Assembly: GCF_000685035.1 (NCBI RefSeq)
Contig: NZ_BAYB01000007.1
Span: forward strand, 62,001 to 126,000
DNA: 64,000 nt
Origin: Paraburkholderia ferrariae NBRC 106233
GTDB taxonomy: Bacteria; Pseudomonadota; Gammaproteobacteria; Burkholderiales; Burkholderiaceae
Reading direction: 5' to 3'
Made by a program: the position numbers and the translations under genes. Below are positions 36,121-44,519 of the stretch, one piece after another (the stretch's first letter is position 1; the number at the start of each line of letters is the position of its first letter). Below the pieces are notes generated by a model. That model did no database searches, was not told where the DNA came from, and was given only the letters and a program-made list of their open reading frames with translations.

Positions 36121-37469
36121 ATGGTCACCCCCATTTTTGCAACACTGATTTTTGACGGTGTGGGTTGGCTTGCCTAAATCTATCCGGCGTCGTTGTGGGG
36201 ATCGCTCCCCGCGCCACGATGAGAATCGCGCCTGACGATCCCAAAAAAGCCCGCGGCTTCGAAAGCCAATTTCTTTGACAGATTGTTCGCCAGGCCGGTA
36301 TGCCGTTCACGTCATCAAATTTCAGCGGTCGCAAAACCAGGTAGGTGAAACTTGGTAAAACGTAGTTGGGAGTCGGGCGCTCAGAGTGGTATGGCACCGC
36401 CTCCTGCATCGAATGTGCTATTTCGGGTCGCCAGCGCCCAAGCGGTACGCGCCAGCTTGTTCGCAAGCGCGCAGGCAACCACATTCGAGTGCCGACGTGT
36501 GAGCATCGCACGAACCCACTCGGCCAACCGGCCGGTTTGCCGGTCGAGCCGCTGCATGTAGGCTCTGGCGCACTGCACAAGCAGGCGTCGGATATTCTTG
36601 TCTCCGCGTTTGCTGATGCCCAGCAGGTTTGCCTTGCCGCCCGTACTGTACTGGCGCGGCACGAGCCCGATCGACGCCGCGCAGTCCCGACTGCAGCCGT
36701 ATTGTTTGCCATCACCCATTTCGGAGGCCAGCACGCTCGCCGTGATCGGACCAACACCCGGGATGCCCAGCAGGCGCTGACCGAGGTCGTCATCTGCCAG
36801 TTGCCGGGTCATCTCCCTGTCGATCTCGTCGATCTGTTCGGTGAGGTACTTGAAGTGGGCATGCAGGCGATCGAGGATCGCGACCAGTCGCGGCGGGAGC
36901 GAATGCTCGGCGAGTACTGCCGGTAGGCGCTTGATGACAGCCTGTCCAATGGGCAGGCTGATGCCAAATTCGAGCAGGAAGCCGTGCATCTGGTTGCACG
37001 TCTTAACGCGATCCCGAACCATGGATTCGCGCATGCGGTGCAAGGCCGACAAGGTTTGCTGCGATTCCGTCTTCGGCGTCACGAAGCGCATGGCCGGACG
37101 CGACGCTGCTTCGCAGATCGCTTCCGCGTCCACGAATCGTTCTTGTTCCTCTTGACGAAGGGCCGCACAAACTGCGGCGAGATGAGCTTGGCCTGATGTC
37201 CGAAGTCAGCAAGTTTGCGGGCCATGTGATGAGCGCCCGCGCAAGCCTCCATGACCACCGTGCAAGCGTGAAAGGTGGCGAAGAACTCGATCAGTTGCTT
37301 ACGACTTACCCTCCGGCGGAACACGGCTGTGCCGTGCTGGTCCTGACCGTGAAGATGGAACGAGTGCTTGCCCAGATCGATTCCAACCAGTGTCACGTTC
37401 TGCATGATGGCCTCTCCAGAAAAGGAAACACCCTGCAGCGTAACCCGCGTGCAGGGTGGGGGTGACCAT
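36121..37469 (-). mobile_element. IS110-family insertion sequence, IS1111-like, with inverted repeats
   Basis: The 13-base repeat ATGGTCACCCCCA (36121-36133) is mirrored by TGGGGGTGACCAT at 37457-37469. Between them is a DEDD transposase on the minus strand. Classic IS110 elements lack terminal repeats; the IS1111 subgroup has subterminal ones, which fits. The true tips may lie a few bases outside. About 1.35 kb long. It separates the traB-like gene from DUF3085 and no duplication of target bases is evident. Confidence 0.85.
36381..37405 (-). pseudogene. IS110-family DEDD transposase, frameshifted
   Basis: The ATG at 37405 starts MQNVTLVGIDLGKHSFHLHG, with the first catalytic Asp, and continues through VVMEACAGAHHMARKL (Glu). 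After RNKND the frame changes: GATTCGTGGACGCG reads SWTR, whereas deleting-frame reading restores VDAEAICEAASRPAMRF. A single missing T near 37135 explains this, because family members read NDFVDAEAI. The second part (to 36381) has the Transposase_20 segment LLGIPGVGPITASVLASE and the serine-region. The element is probably immobile unless the shift is bypassed. Confidence 0.85.
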
Positions 37470-37547
37470 CTCATTAAGCCCCTGCTCTTGCGAGACAGGG
37501 GCTGGGCGGATTGTGGATGATGCGACGGCTCGGGCGGCCGGATTACG

Positions 37548-37901
37548 TTACGCGCCGGGCTTGACTGCATCCACGTACAGATGACTGGCGTCTGCCGTGA
37601 TTTCCAGATTGCAGCCGTCGGCTACGACGAGATCGAAAATGGCGTCGTCGTGCCCAAAATACTCGGCAAAGTCGTCGCCGCCGAATTCGTCGCGCGCGCG
37701 GTCCCACCACTCGTCAAAAGGTGTCGTCTCGGGATTGCATCCAACGGCGTACGCGATGGTTCTCGGCCGACCGTTTCCCGGGGCGTCACTTTTCTCCGAC
37801 ATCATGTAGACACCCTGGTCCTTGACGAGAACGATGCGGCAGCTGCGCGCGCGGGCTTCAACAATGACCGGGCGTAAATCCGAGGCGAGAAATTGAATCA
37901 T
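37548..37901 (-). CDS. DUF3085 family protein
   Basis: The ATG at 37901 has GGAGG seven bases upstream. The 117-aa product has the DUF3085 pattern: LASDLRPVIVEARARSCRIV, LVKDQGVYMM, AYAVGCNPETTPFDEWW and FGGDDFAEYF. The family occurs on ICEs and plasmids of Proteobacteria and has no known activity. It is the first of a long minus-strand series of small accessory genes. A 209-aa in-frame extension upstream is open but lacks a ribosome-binding site. Confidence 0.75.
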   Translation of the reverse strand: MIQFLASDLRPVIVEARARSCRIVLVKDQGVYMMSEKSDAPGNGRPRTIAYAVGCNPETTPFDEWWDRARDEFGGDDFAEYFGHDDAIFDLVVADGCNLEITADASHLYVDAVKPGA

Positions 37902-38035
37902 GATTGATACCTCCAGGTAGTTTGCGGAATGTGCGAAGCCGCGGTCCCGACACTGGAACAGGGCGTCAACTTCGCGGTCTATGGCGTTGATTGCTGTAAG
38001 GATCAGCGGTGACCGGCGATGCCAGTCAGGCCGGG

Positions 38036-40321
38036 CTACTCCTGATTCACCAGTTGTCGAGCGAGCGCGACTTCGATGCTCTCTCCACCCTGGTTCAGGA
38101 TGTCGAGACCAGATTCCGGCATGTCGCCGGAGGTCGATTGCGAAACGGCGATCTTCTGGGCCATGAGCTTCAGGCACCGCATCTGCGCTGTGCCTTCATA
38201 CCCGAGGAAACGCACCGTGACGTCGAGGGTCTGGCCAATGCGCCAGCTTCGTCGTGCGGCCTGTTGAAGCGTGTATACGTTGTAGCCGGATTGAAGGAAG
38301 GCGATGGTCGGGAATTCGAGCAGGTCGAGTCCCGTCTTGACCAGTTCCGGATTGGTGATGATGACCTCGGCACCGCGCTCGAGCTGATCGGCGACCCAGT
38401 CCTCACGTTTCTCGGCGGCGACGCTTGCGCGAAGAACCGATGCCTTTACACCGACTGCATCGAAGAGATTTTTAAGCCGGATCGACGTGTCGCGCGTGCC
38501 GGTATAGGTCGTATACACCAGAGTGCGCCGGCGGTTCAGCAGTTCACCGCGGACGAGACCCAGTAGTTCAGCTTCCTTGGGACCGGGCTGGTCGTCGCGC
38601 AGCAGGGCGGGCACGCTGGCGAGGATCCGCTTCGTCCGAGGGTGACGCACGATTTCGGGGCGGAAGCAGCATTCCGGCCAGGCGAGCAGCGCGTTGAGCA
38701 CTACACCGAGCAGGCTCTTGTCGCCACAACGCAGTGCGGCGCGCAACTCCGAGGTCAGCGTCGACTCAAGTGTCCTGTATGTCGCCGCCATGTCCTCGGT
38801 CAGCGCGACCGGCAGCAGGGATTCGTCGTAGGGAGGCAGAACGTTCTGGCCGATCTGCGAGAGCTTCACGAACGCCGTATACGGCACGACGTAACGCATG
38901 ATGCCCTTGGGGCCGAAGCCTGGGCCTTTCACCGTCGAGACGCTTTTCCGGTTGCCCTTCGCCGTGCGATGCGAACCTTCGTCGACCTGCTTGTGAATGT
39001 CGATGAGCACGCCATGCTCGCGCATGAATGCCATCGTGGCGGCTGCCATCGAACCGTTGCTGTTGTAGTTGAACCCGTCCTCGATCAGCATGTTCGGGTT
39101 AAGGCGGTAGAGCAGGTGATACAGGTCGTCCGCGTAGCCGCCCATCAGAGTGCCGGTGAGCAGCAGCGTTCTCGATGCCTTTCGGGCCAGGACGCCCATG
39201 GCCTGTCCCTGGGCTGAGTTTTCATTCTTGTATTCGTGACCTTCGTCCGCGATAAGCAGACCGAAGTAGCCCTGAGGGAGATAGCGTTTGACGAACTCGG
39301 ATGCCTGATAGCCGCCCTGTCCGAAAGAGATCTCCGTATGTGCCAGTGCCCGTTCCATGCGTCGCGCCTGCCGGTCGGAAAAGATCAGCTCACCCTGGTC
39401 GTCCATCAGGTTGATGAACTCGTAGAGGTTGTCCTGAAGCATGTCGGCGAGCATGGATTCGCCGAAGCGGGAAAGCAGCCGCTCCGCAGTCTTGTCGCCG
39501 ACGGTGGGCATCTGAAGCAGCGCAGCTTTCACGAGTTCGCGCATCGACCGCGTGCCTTGTCCTTTCGGAGCCAGGGTCCACAGCCGTTCACCGCAACTGC
39601 ACGCGCGGCGTTTTTCATTGAGGGCAGATCGGGCCAGGGTGGGTGTCAGCGGATTGCCGTCTTCGTCGCAGACGAATTCGCCACAGGATGGGCAGCAGGC
39701 AAAGACACGCGTGATCGCATCGGTCTCCATGTCGAGTGTGGCGATGCGGCGTGCAAAGGCGGGTTTCCAGTCGAACCCCATGCGCATGCGCACGCGGCCG
39801 AGAATGAAAAACTCCGGTACTTCCGGCCTCATCCGCATGACGCGAAGCTGAAGCAACTTGCGCAAGGTGTCCGGACCATTGAGAATCCAGACCCGCGCGC
39901 CAGGGACGGTTGCCTTGATTTCCCGACGCCACTTGTAGACGAGATGCGGTGGCGCAATGACCAGTGTGCGCGGATAGCCGCAGTGATGGAGCAGGACGGC
40001 AACGCCGATGCCCATCAGCGTCTTGCCTGTGCCCATTTCGCCGTTGATGACGCCGCCGGGCGCATGCTGGGTGAGCAGCGCCGTGATGGCATGAATGACC
40101 TCACGCTGAGCCGGGAACGGCTGCCGCGAAAGCCCATCGAGCAGCACGTCCCAGCGTGGGTCACGCTGTCCGCTGTAGATGGAGGGGTTCTGCTGGCGTA
40201 CGGCGTCGAGCAGGCCCTTGCCGAAATTCGAGATGAATTCCGGCAGGGCGATCACGTTGCCTCCGGATGGATCGTCCGGTATCGCGTCCTGATCGGCAGG
40301 TGGGGATTGCAGATCTTCCAT
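38036..40321 (-). CDS. SNF2/DEAD-type superfamily 2 helicase with an internal zinc ribbon
   Basis: The ATG at 40321 follows GGAG; 761 aa. Walker A GEMGTGKT is at 94-101, motif Ia is in LVIAPPHLVYKWRREI, the DExx box is LLIADEGHEY, motif III is LLLTGTLMGG, and the C-terminal lobe ends in YTLQQAARRSWRIGQ (motifs V-VI). A Cys cluster CCPSCGEFVC...ACSCGERLW is inserted between motif Ia and the DExx box, near 210-255. This is a large ICE helicase common in Burkholderiales elements. It may remodel DNA-protein complexes during transfer, or block host defences. It is preceded by a hairpin leader at 40345-40370. Confidence 0.88.
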   Translation of the reverse strand: MEDLQSPPADQDAIPDDPSGGNVIALPEFISNFGKGLLDAVRQQNPSIYSGQRDPRWDVLLDGLSRQPFPAQREVIHAITALLTQHAPGGVINGEMGTGKTLMGIGVAVLLHHCGYPRTLVIAPPHLVYKWRREIKATVPGARVWILNGPDTLRKLLQLRVMRMRPEVPEFFILGRVRMRMGFDWKPAFARRIATLDMETDAITRVFACCPSCGEFVCDEDGNPLTPTLARSALNEKRRACSCGERLWTLAPKGQGTRSMRELVKAALLQMPTVGDKTAERLLSRFGESMLADMLQDNLYEFINLMDDQGELIFSDRQARRMERALAHTEISFGQGGYQASEFVKRYLPQGYFGLLIADEGHEYKNENSAQGQAMGVLARKASRTLLLTGTLMGGYADDLYHLLYRLNPNMLIEDGFNYNSNGSMAAATMAFMREHGVLIDIHKQVDEGSHRTAKGNRKSVSTVKGPGFGPKGIMRYVVPYTAFVKLSQIGQNVLPPYDESLLPVALTEDMAATYRTLESTLTSELRAALRCGDKSLLGVVLNALLAWPECCFRPEIVRHPRTKRILASVPALLRDDQPGPKEAELLGLVRGELLNRRRTLVYTTYTGTRDTSIRLKNLFDAVGVKASVLRASVAAEKREDWVADQLERGAEVIITNPELVKTGLDLLEFPTIAFLQSGYNVYTLQQAARRSWRIGQTLDVTVRFLGYEGTAQMRCLKLMAQKIAVSQSTSGDMPESGLDILNQGGESIEVALARQLVNQE

Positions 40322-40344
40322 GATGCGTCTCCAGGAGGAGCGGC

Positions 40345-40370
40345 GCACCTGTCCCCCTCGGGATCGGTGC
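40345..40370 (-). promoter_or_regulatory. Leader hairpin before the SNF2 helicase gene
   Basis: GCACC (40345-40349) pairs with GGTGC (40366-40370), and TCCC with GGGA inside. It ends 24 bases before the start codon and belongs to the series of GC-rich leader hairpins in this module. Confidence 0.4.
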
Positions 40371-40444
40371 CCCGCGGGTTGAGGAAGTGATGAAACAGGA
40401 CCGGTCGGCACGGAGGCGACGATCGGCGTTAGTGCGAAGGAGAT

Positions 40445-41056
40445 TCAGTCCAGCGCGAGCGCGCCGCTGTTAACGAAGCGGGATATGGCTTCACTGAACG
40501 AGTCAGGCAGCGTGATCCGGGACGCGCGGATGCGTCCGATGGAAGCATGCGGCGTCTGGTCGAGATGGCTCACGAGCTGGTCACCGAGCATACCGAGCAC
40601 GAGCGAACGCCAGTGCGGCAACAGTGGTATCGGGCTGAGCTGTTCGATCAGTGACCAGGACCGCTCCTCCAGTGATGCGTCGTCGTGGGCCTGGGTGTCC
40701 CGGTCAACCAGCATCCAGGCCGAACCTGTCGCCTTCGACGGGGTGAGGAGTGCTTCGTCATAGATCCACGTGTGGACCAGGTTGCCGAACAGGTTTTCCT
40801 TCGGCAGACGACCGCTGTATTTGTCCAGCCGCCTCGGATCGCCGATAGGAACTGCTGCGATCATCTGGCTGGTGTCGGGGTTGATTAGCGTGATCTGACG
40901 GATGCCGCCTTCCTGGATGCCCAGGTGTAGCGAGGCGTACAGTTGCTGAACTGCGCCGTCGCGGCCGAAGACGGAAACGAAAGCGAGTTCGCCGTCGGGA
41001 GCACGCACGCAGGCATCGACGAAGATGTCCTGCAGTTCCTTGATGGGGTACAGCAT
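40445..41056 (-). CDS. Hypothetical ICE protein
   Basis: The ATG at 41056 has AGGAG seven bases upstream and gives 203 aa starting MLYPIKELQDIFVDACVRAP. It looks like a soluble alpha/beta protein, with QLYASLHLGIQEGGIRQITLI and a C-terminal helical half. No transmembrane helix or known catalytic motif. It lies 123 bases upstream of the SNF2 gene. Family not recognised; high G/C third positions support it as real. Confidence 0.7.
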   Translation of the reverse strand: MLYPIKELQDIFVDACVRAPDGELAFVSVFGRDGAVQQLYASLHLGIQEGGIRQITLINPDTSQMIAAVPIGDPRRLDKYSGRLPKENLFGNLVHTWIYDEALLTPSKATGSAWMLVDRDTQAHDDASLEERSWSLIEQLSPIPLLPHWRSLVLGMLGDQLVSHLDQTPHASIGRIRASRITLPDSFSEAISRFVNSGALALD

Positions 41057-41082
41057 GAAAGGCTCCTGGATGAATGCCCGCT

Positions 41083-41097
41083 GCACCCCGCGGGTGC
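41083..41097 (-). promoter_or_regulatory. Leader hairpin before the gene at 40445-41056
   Basis: GCACCC (41083-41088) and GGGTGC (41092-41097) are a perfect six-base stem with a three-base loop, 26 bases upstream of the start codon. Confidence 0.4.
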
Positions 41098-41154
41098 GGC
41101 AGACCCGGGCGGGTTGAAGGAAGTTCCGGGCTTTCCGGAGAAAGCCGCAGCCGC

Positions 41155-41250
41155 GCAGACGAAGGCGCCGGAAGGAAGCTGCTGGTTTACCGCTGAAGGT
41201 GCCGCGTAACGGACGGCGCCGGGTCTGCTGCCGGCAGACCAGCGGGAACC
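41155..41250. repeat. Intergenic repeat, copy C
   Basis: Begins GCAGACGAAGGCGCCGGAAG and runs through a GCGTAACGG segment to the hairpin GGTCTGCTGCCGGCAGACC. The core GCAGACG-n-G-n-C-n-CCGGAAG-n-GCTG is shared with copies at 43694 and 48460. It lies upstream of the hairpin leader. Confidence 0.45.
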
Positions 41251-41332
41251 GCTTTCCAGGAGCGTTCACCCGAACGTTCCGGGAAAGCGTCCCATGGAAG
41301 GGGCGCGTAATGGGAAGAAACGGGCTACCGAG

Positions 41333-41788
41333 TTAGCAACGGGCCAACGTCGCCAGCAGGGCACGAAGCTCGCGCACCTGTCCGGCCGTGAGCGTCATGG
41401 ACACCAGGACTTCCGGATGCCACGCCTCGATCGCCGATGCAGCTTGCAGACGGCTGTCGACCAGCTCGGCGAGTGCCAGCAGCCGCTCGGCCGCCGCGCG
41501 CACTCGGCTCATGCGTGCCGAAGCGTGTGCAACTGGCCATGCAGCGACGGCCGTGGCATCGAAACGAAGAATCTGTCCATCGAGTTCTTCGTAGTCGTCG
41601 TAAAGCAGGGGGACGTTCGGCGTGTCATCCCACAACGTGCCGGCGTCGAACGCCGCGCGAGCGTGGCTGCAGGCCTCGTCGGCGCTGACTGCCCGGACCC
41701 CCACCACGACGCGGTGGGCATAATCGAGGGTGTAACCAACCATATACAGGCCCGGGGTTGTTTCAGTATCGTCAGGCAGGGGCGTCAT
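41333..41788 (-). CDS. Hypothetical ICE protein
   Basis: The 151-aa protein (start ATG at 41788, GGAG upstream) has an N-terminal TPGLYMVGYTLDYAHRVVVG sheet-like part, an acidic YDDYEELDGQ segment and an Ala/Leu-rich helical end. The first half resembles small sensor-like domains but no family can be named. The region upstream holds a perfect ten-base-pair hairpin. Confidence 0.65.
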   Translation of the reverse strand: MTPLPDDTETTPGLYMVGYTLDYAHRVVVGVRAVSADEACSHARAAFDAGTLWDDTPNVPLLYDDYEELDGQILRFDATAVAAWPVAHASARMSRVRAAAERLLALAELVDSRLQAASAIEAWHPEVLVSMTLTAGQVRELRALLATLARC

Positions 41789-41819
41789 GCTGTTCTCCTG
41801 TTGAAGACGGGACCCCGCT

Positions 41820-41842
41820 CCTGCGGGGCGAGGCCCCGCAGG
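41820..41842 (-). promoter_or_regulatory. Perfect ten-base-pair leader hairpin before the gene at 41333-41788
   Basis: CCTGCGGGGC (41820-41829) pairs exactly with GCCCCGCAGG (41833-41842) around a three-base loop. A second pairing of CCCCGC (41813-41818) with GCGGGG (41823-41828) is mutually exclusive with it, so the leader could switch between two structures. Confidence 0.55.
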
Positions 41843-41862
41843 GTTGAAGGTGAAAATCCGTG

Positions 41863-42969
41863 CTATCGGATCGTGATAATCCGGCCGAGATTGGGGCCGG
41901 GCGTGAAGTCGATGCCCGCGATCGTCGGAACGAACCGGTCGCGCATCAGGATCGTGGTCCGGATGTCGCCCTTGTCGGTTTCTTCGATCTGGACTTCCTG
42001 CTCCTTCTGCTTGATCGTGTCGCCGCGAATCAGCAGGCGGGTACCGTCGAGACCTGTTACCACGCCGGTGATCTGGCCGGCCGCGAGCGCGAGGGCAAGA
42101 TGCCAGTCGGACAGATCACGCAGCGGGCGCCGGGGCGTGACTGCCTTCGCGGCGAACATGGTGGCGAACTGCGGCCAGAGCGTCGCGTCCTGCAGACGTT
42201 GCAGTTCGTGTTCGAGTTGCGGTGCGTCGATCCGGGTGGACACGAACGCGTGTTCACCTGACGCCGAAGGGATGCGATACGGCTGCACCGGCCAGCTTTC
42301 CGGCAGCTCCGGCGGCAGTTCACCCTCGCTGATGCGGGCAAGCCGCGCAGCCAATGCACCGTCCACGCCATCCGCCCGGCGCTTGACGCCGAACAGCACG
42401 AGCTGTTTGAACGCCTGATCGGGCGCGAGGTAAACCTCGACGTGTGCGAAGTTGCGGGCGACCATCGTCGCGAATTCGCGATCCATCACGTAGTACGGCA
42501 CGATCAGAACGAGCACGCCACCGAATGCGAGCCATGGAACCGTCTTCAGGTAAAAAACCTTCTCCAGCCGGTTCGAGTGGCGTTCCCCGGTCTGTGCCTT
42601 GTCCGAGACAACATCACCGTAGGGCGGGTTCAGGAACAGCAGGCCCATGCTGCGGGCGGTGATGAACATGTCTTGGACGTCGGTGTGAGCCACGGTGTCG
42701 AGGACGTTCTTGGCATGCCATGCACGTTCGCGATCGTACTCGACGCCCCACGCGCGGACGGCGTCGGGTGATGTGGATAGATCGGCCAGCGTTTTCTTCA
42801 CGTCGTGCAGCGCGGCGCCTTCGCCGCAGCACGGATCGAGTAGCCGCACCGGACGATCGGGTTCGGCCAGTGCGAGAGCGGGGACGATGCGTCCGAGCGT
42901 GACGGCATCGGTTGGGAAGTACCCGTTTTTTACGAAGTTTCGGGCGAGGCGGGGAAAGATCAGGGCCAT
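41863..42969 (-). CDS. Class I SAM-dependent DNA methylase-like protein (DUF6094-type)
   Basis: The ATG at 42969 has GGAGG upstream; 368 aa. RLLDPCCGEGAAL (motif I, about 45-57) and FLNPPYGD (motif IV, about 112-119) give an N6-adenine-type DNA methylase core. The rest, VPYYVMDREFATMVARNF and APDQAFKQLVLFGVKRR, follows the DUF6094 arrangement on ICEs. It is the third methylase of the element. No target-recognition domain is obvious, so a target cannot be predicted. Confidence 0.8.
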   Translation of the reverse strand: MALIFPRLARNFVKNGYFPTDAVTLGRIVPALALAEPDRPVRLLDPCCGEGAALHDVKKTLADLSTSPDAVRAWGVEYDRERAWHAKNVLDTVAHTDVQDMFITARSMGLLFLNPPYGDVVSDKAQTGERHSNRLEKVFYLKTVPWLAFGGVLVLIVPYYVMDREFATMVARNFAHVEVYLAPDQAFKQLVLFGVKRRADGVDGALAARLARISEGELPPELPESWPVQPYRIPSASGEHAFVSTRIDAPQLEHELQRLQDATLWPQFATMFAAKAVTPRRPLRDLSDWHLALALAAGQITGVVTGLDGTRLLIRGDTIKQKEQEVQIEETDKGDIRTTILMRDRFVPTIAGIDFTPGPNLGRIITIR

Positions 42970-42989
42970 AGGAGCCTCCATGGGATGGG

Positions 42990-43018
42990 GGCGTGCCCGG
43001 CCGGAGGCCAGGCACGCC
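42990..43018 (-). promoter_or_regulatory. Leader hairpin before the DUF6094-like gene
   Basis: GGCGTGCC (42990-42997) pairs with GGCACGCC (43011-43018). The stem is eight base pairs and starts 20 bases before the start codon. Confidence 0.5.
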
Positions 43019-43032
43019 AGAGGCGGAAGAAC

Positions 43033-43593
43033 TTAGCTCTTCAGCCAGGTCTGGCTGGATGCCTGGAAGGCGTAGCCAAATTGGCGAAGCTGGTCGCGCT
43101 GCTGGCGGAATACGCCACGGTCGACGGTGGGATCGAGCTTGACTGGCGCACCGGCGAGGATGGCGTCAGCCAGTTCAATCCCGAAGAGGTCGGGGAGATA
43201 CAGCTCGTCAGAATCGACACCCACCTGTGCAACGGGTGCTGCTTCTCCGGCAAGGGCCGGCGTTGCTGTGCCGGATGAACGTTCCTCATCGGCCGGATCC
43301 GGCTCGCTCGAAGACGGTACCCGCCCTGTTTCGCTGAACGGCTCGTCGTTGTCGAGCTGCACATCGGCGAGCCTGGCGCGGATCTCCACCGTGACCTTGC
43401 CGTACCATACGTAGCTGTGCGGATAGATCTTGTCGATGAGGAACGTACCTGTGTAGGCGCCGGGTTCGAACTGCTCGAGCACCTTGTCCTTAACCTTGAA
43501 TTCGCCGACGGACGTCGTGAGTTCGCCGACCTGGAAGGGGCCGTTGCTGCCTTTGATGGTCCGCACGTCGAGCGTGCCTGAAAGGGAAATCAT
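43033..43593 (-). CDS. DUF3275 family protein
   Basis: The ATG at 43593 has GGAGG six bases upstream; 186 aa. The N-terminus ISLSGTLDVRTIKGSNGPF then VGELTTSVGEFKVKDKVLEQF and IYPHSYVWYGKVTVEIRA matches the DUF3275 pattern found on PFGI-1-like elements. The C-terminal third (from about 125) is a linker and a helical end, DRGVFRQQRDQLRQFGYAF. Function unknown. The N-terminal sheet-rich domain resembles single-strand-binding folds, but that is speculative. Confidence 0.75.
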   Translation of the reverse strand: MISLSGTLDVRTIKGSNGPFQVGELTTSVGEFKVKDKVLEQFEPGAYTGTFLIDKIYPHSYVWYGKVTVEIRARLADVQLDNDEPFSETGRVPSSSEPDPADEERSSGTATPALAGEAAPVAQVGVDSDELYLPDLFGIELADAILAGAPVKLDPTVDRGVFRQQRDQLRQFGYAFQASSQTWLKS

Positions 43594-43620
43594 GATGCCT
43601 CCACGAAGTGAGGCGGGGCC

Positions 43621-43650
43621 AACCCTTGCGGGCATGGCGGCCCGCTGGTT
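43621..43650 (-). promoter_or_regulatory. Leader hairpin before the DUF3275 gene
   Basis: GCGGGC (43628-43633) pairs with GCCCGC (43640-43645), flanked by AACC and GGTT arms that extend the stem. It starts 28 bases before the start codon. Confidence 0.45.
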
Positions 43651-43693
43651 GGGGAAGAGTGATTCCGTCTGCCCGGTGAGGACAGGCAGCTGC

Positions 43694-43770
43694 GCAGACG
43701 GGGCGCCGGAAGAAAGCTGCGGGTGTCGCATGACGTGGCGACGTACGGATCTGCATCTGGCAGATCACAG
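43694..43770. repeat. Intergenic repeat, copy A
   Basis: Starts GCAGACGGGGCGCCGGAAG, continues AAAGCTGCGGG, then GACGTGGCGACG and CTGCATCTGGCAGATC. Most positions match copy B at 48460-48540. It lies between the DUF3275 leader and the gene at 43860. Confidence 0.5.
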
Positions 43771-43859
43771 GGTTGGATCATTCCGGGAGAGCCGCGAAGA
43801 CAGTTCTTCGGGAATGGCGCCTGCCGGGTAGGCAGGCGTAACGGCACACTTCTGGTGGA

Positions 43860-44396
43860 TCAATTAGCGAGTTGCGCGGAGGCATCATTCGCATGTCGTT
43901 GTTCAACGATGTAGCGGAAGAGCCGTGGCGGAAACTCGAACAGCCGGCCACCGCTCTCCACGATCCACGTTCGGTGAATCCGCCTGACGACAACGGCCTC
44001 GGTGATCGAGAGCCCGCTGAGCGTCAGGATGTCACCCGCTGCGAGCGTGCGAGAGCGCGCGGCATGCCAGGCGCGGACCTGTTCGCGCCATGCGGGCGCC
44101 GCCGGCGGAACCATGTCCAGGTAGGCGAGGGGACAGGAGTAATAAAACGGTTGCATTTCCTCGCACAGATCCTTGTAGCCCCAGCCGGAGCAGCCTTTGT
44201 CCCAGGCGAGCAGGTCGCAGCCGATATAGCGGAAGGGGGCGACGCCTGCTCGCCTGATTTCCCAGACTGTCCAGAGTATGTTGCCACTGAGGCAGTGGCG
44301 CAGGCAGTGACGCGTGGAGCCGTCGTGCTCTTCATCGCGCGTGAGGCGTGCGATCAGCTGCGCACGCGTCTGTCCATGACCAAATAACCATCCCAT
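43860..44396 (-). CDS. Hypothetical ICE protein (DUF6927-like)
   Basis: The 178-aa protein begins MGWLFGHGQTRAQLIARLTR and continues GNILWTVWEIRRAGVAPFRYIGCDLLAWDK and YYSCPLAYLDMVP. This pattern resembles a family I recall as DUF6927 on plasmids and ICEs. The C-terminal part (from about 110) has a small beta-barrel-like GDILTLSGLSITEAVVVRR. No catalytic motif identified. The leader holds two hairpins. Confidence 0.65.
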   Translation of the reverse strand: MGWLFGHGQTRAQLIARLTRDEEHDGSTRHCLRHCLSGNILWTVWEIRRAGVAPFRYIGCDLLAWDKGCSGWGYKDLCEEMQPFYYSCPLAYLDMVPPAAPAWREQVRAWHAARSRTLAAGDILTLSGLSITEAVVVRRIHRTWIVESGGRLFEFPPRLFRYIVEQRHANDASAQLAN

Positions 44397-44402
44397 GATG
44401 CA

Positions 44403-44460
44403 CCTCGCAGAATATAGCGAGGCACCTTCCCCTTCTGCGGGAAACGTGCCCCGCAGGGGA
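44403..44460 (-). promoter_or_regulatory. Tandem leader hairpins before the gene at 43860-44396
   Basis: CCTCGC/GCGAGG (44403-44408 with 44417-44422) lies next to the start codon. TCCCC-n-CTGCGGG (44428-44441) pairs with CCCGCAG-GGGA (44450-44460). Confidence 0.5.
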
Positions 44461-44519
44461 ATGCACCGTAGGTACGGTGCGGGCGAAAAGAAAGTGAAGT
44501 GGCGACGGTCGGATAGTGG

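Noticed and set aside
39236-40390. 384-codon plus-strand frame opposite the SNF2 helicase
   Set aside because: The helicase has intact motifs through this span; the antisense frame shows none.
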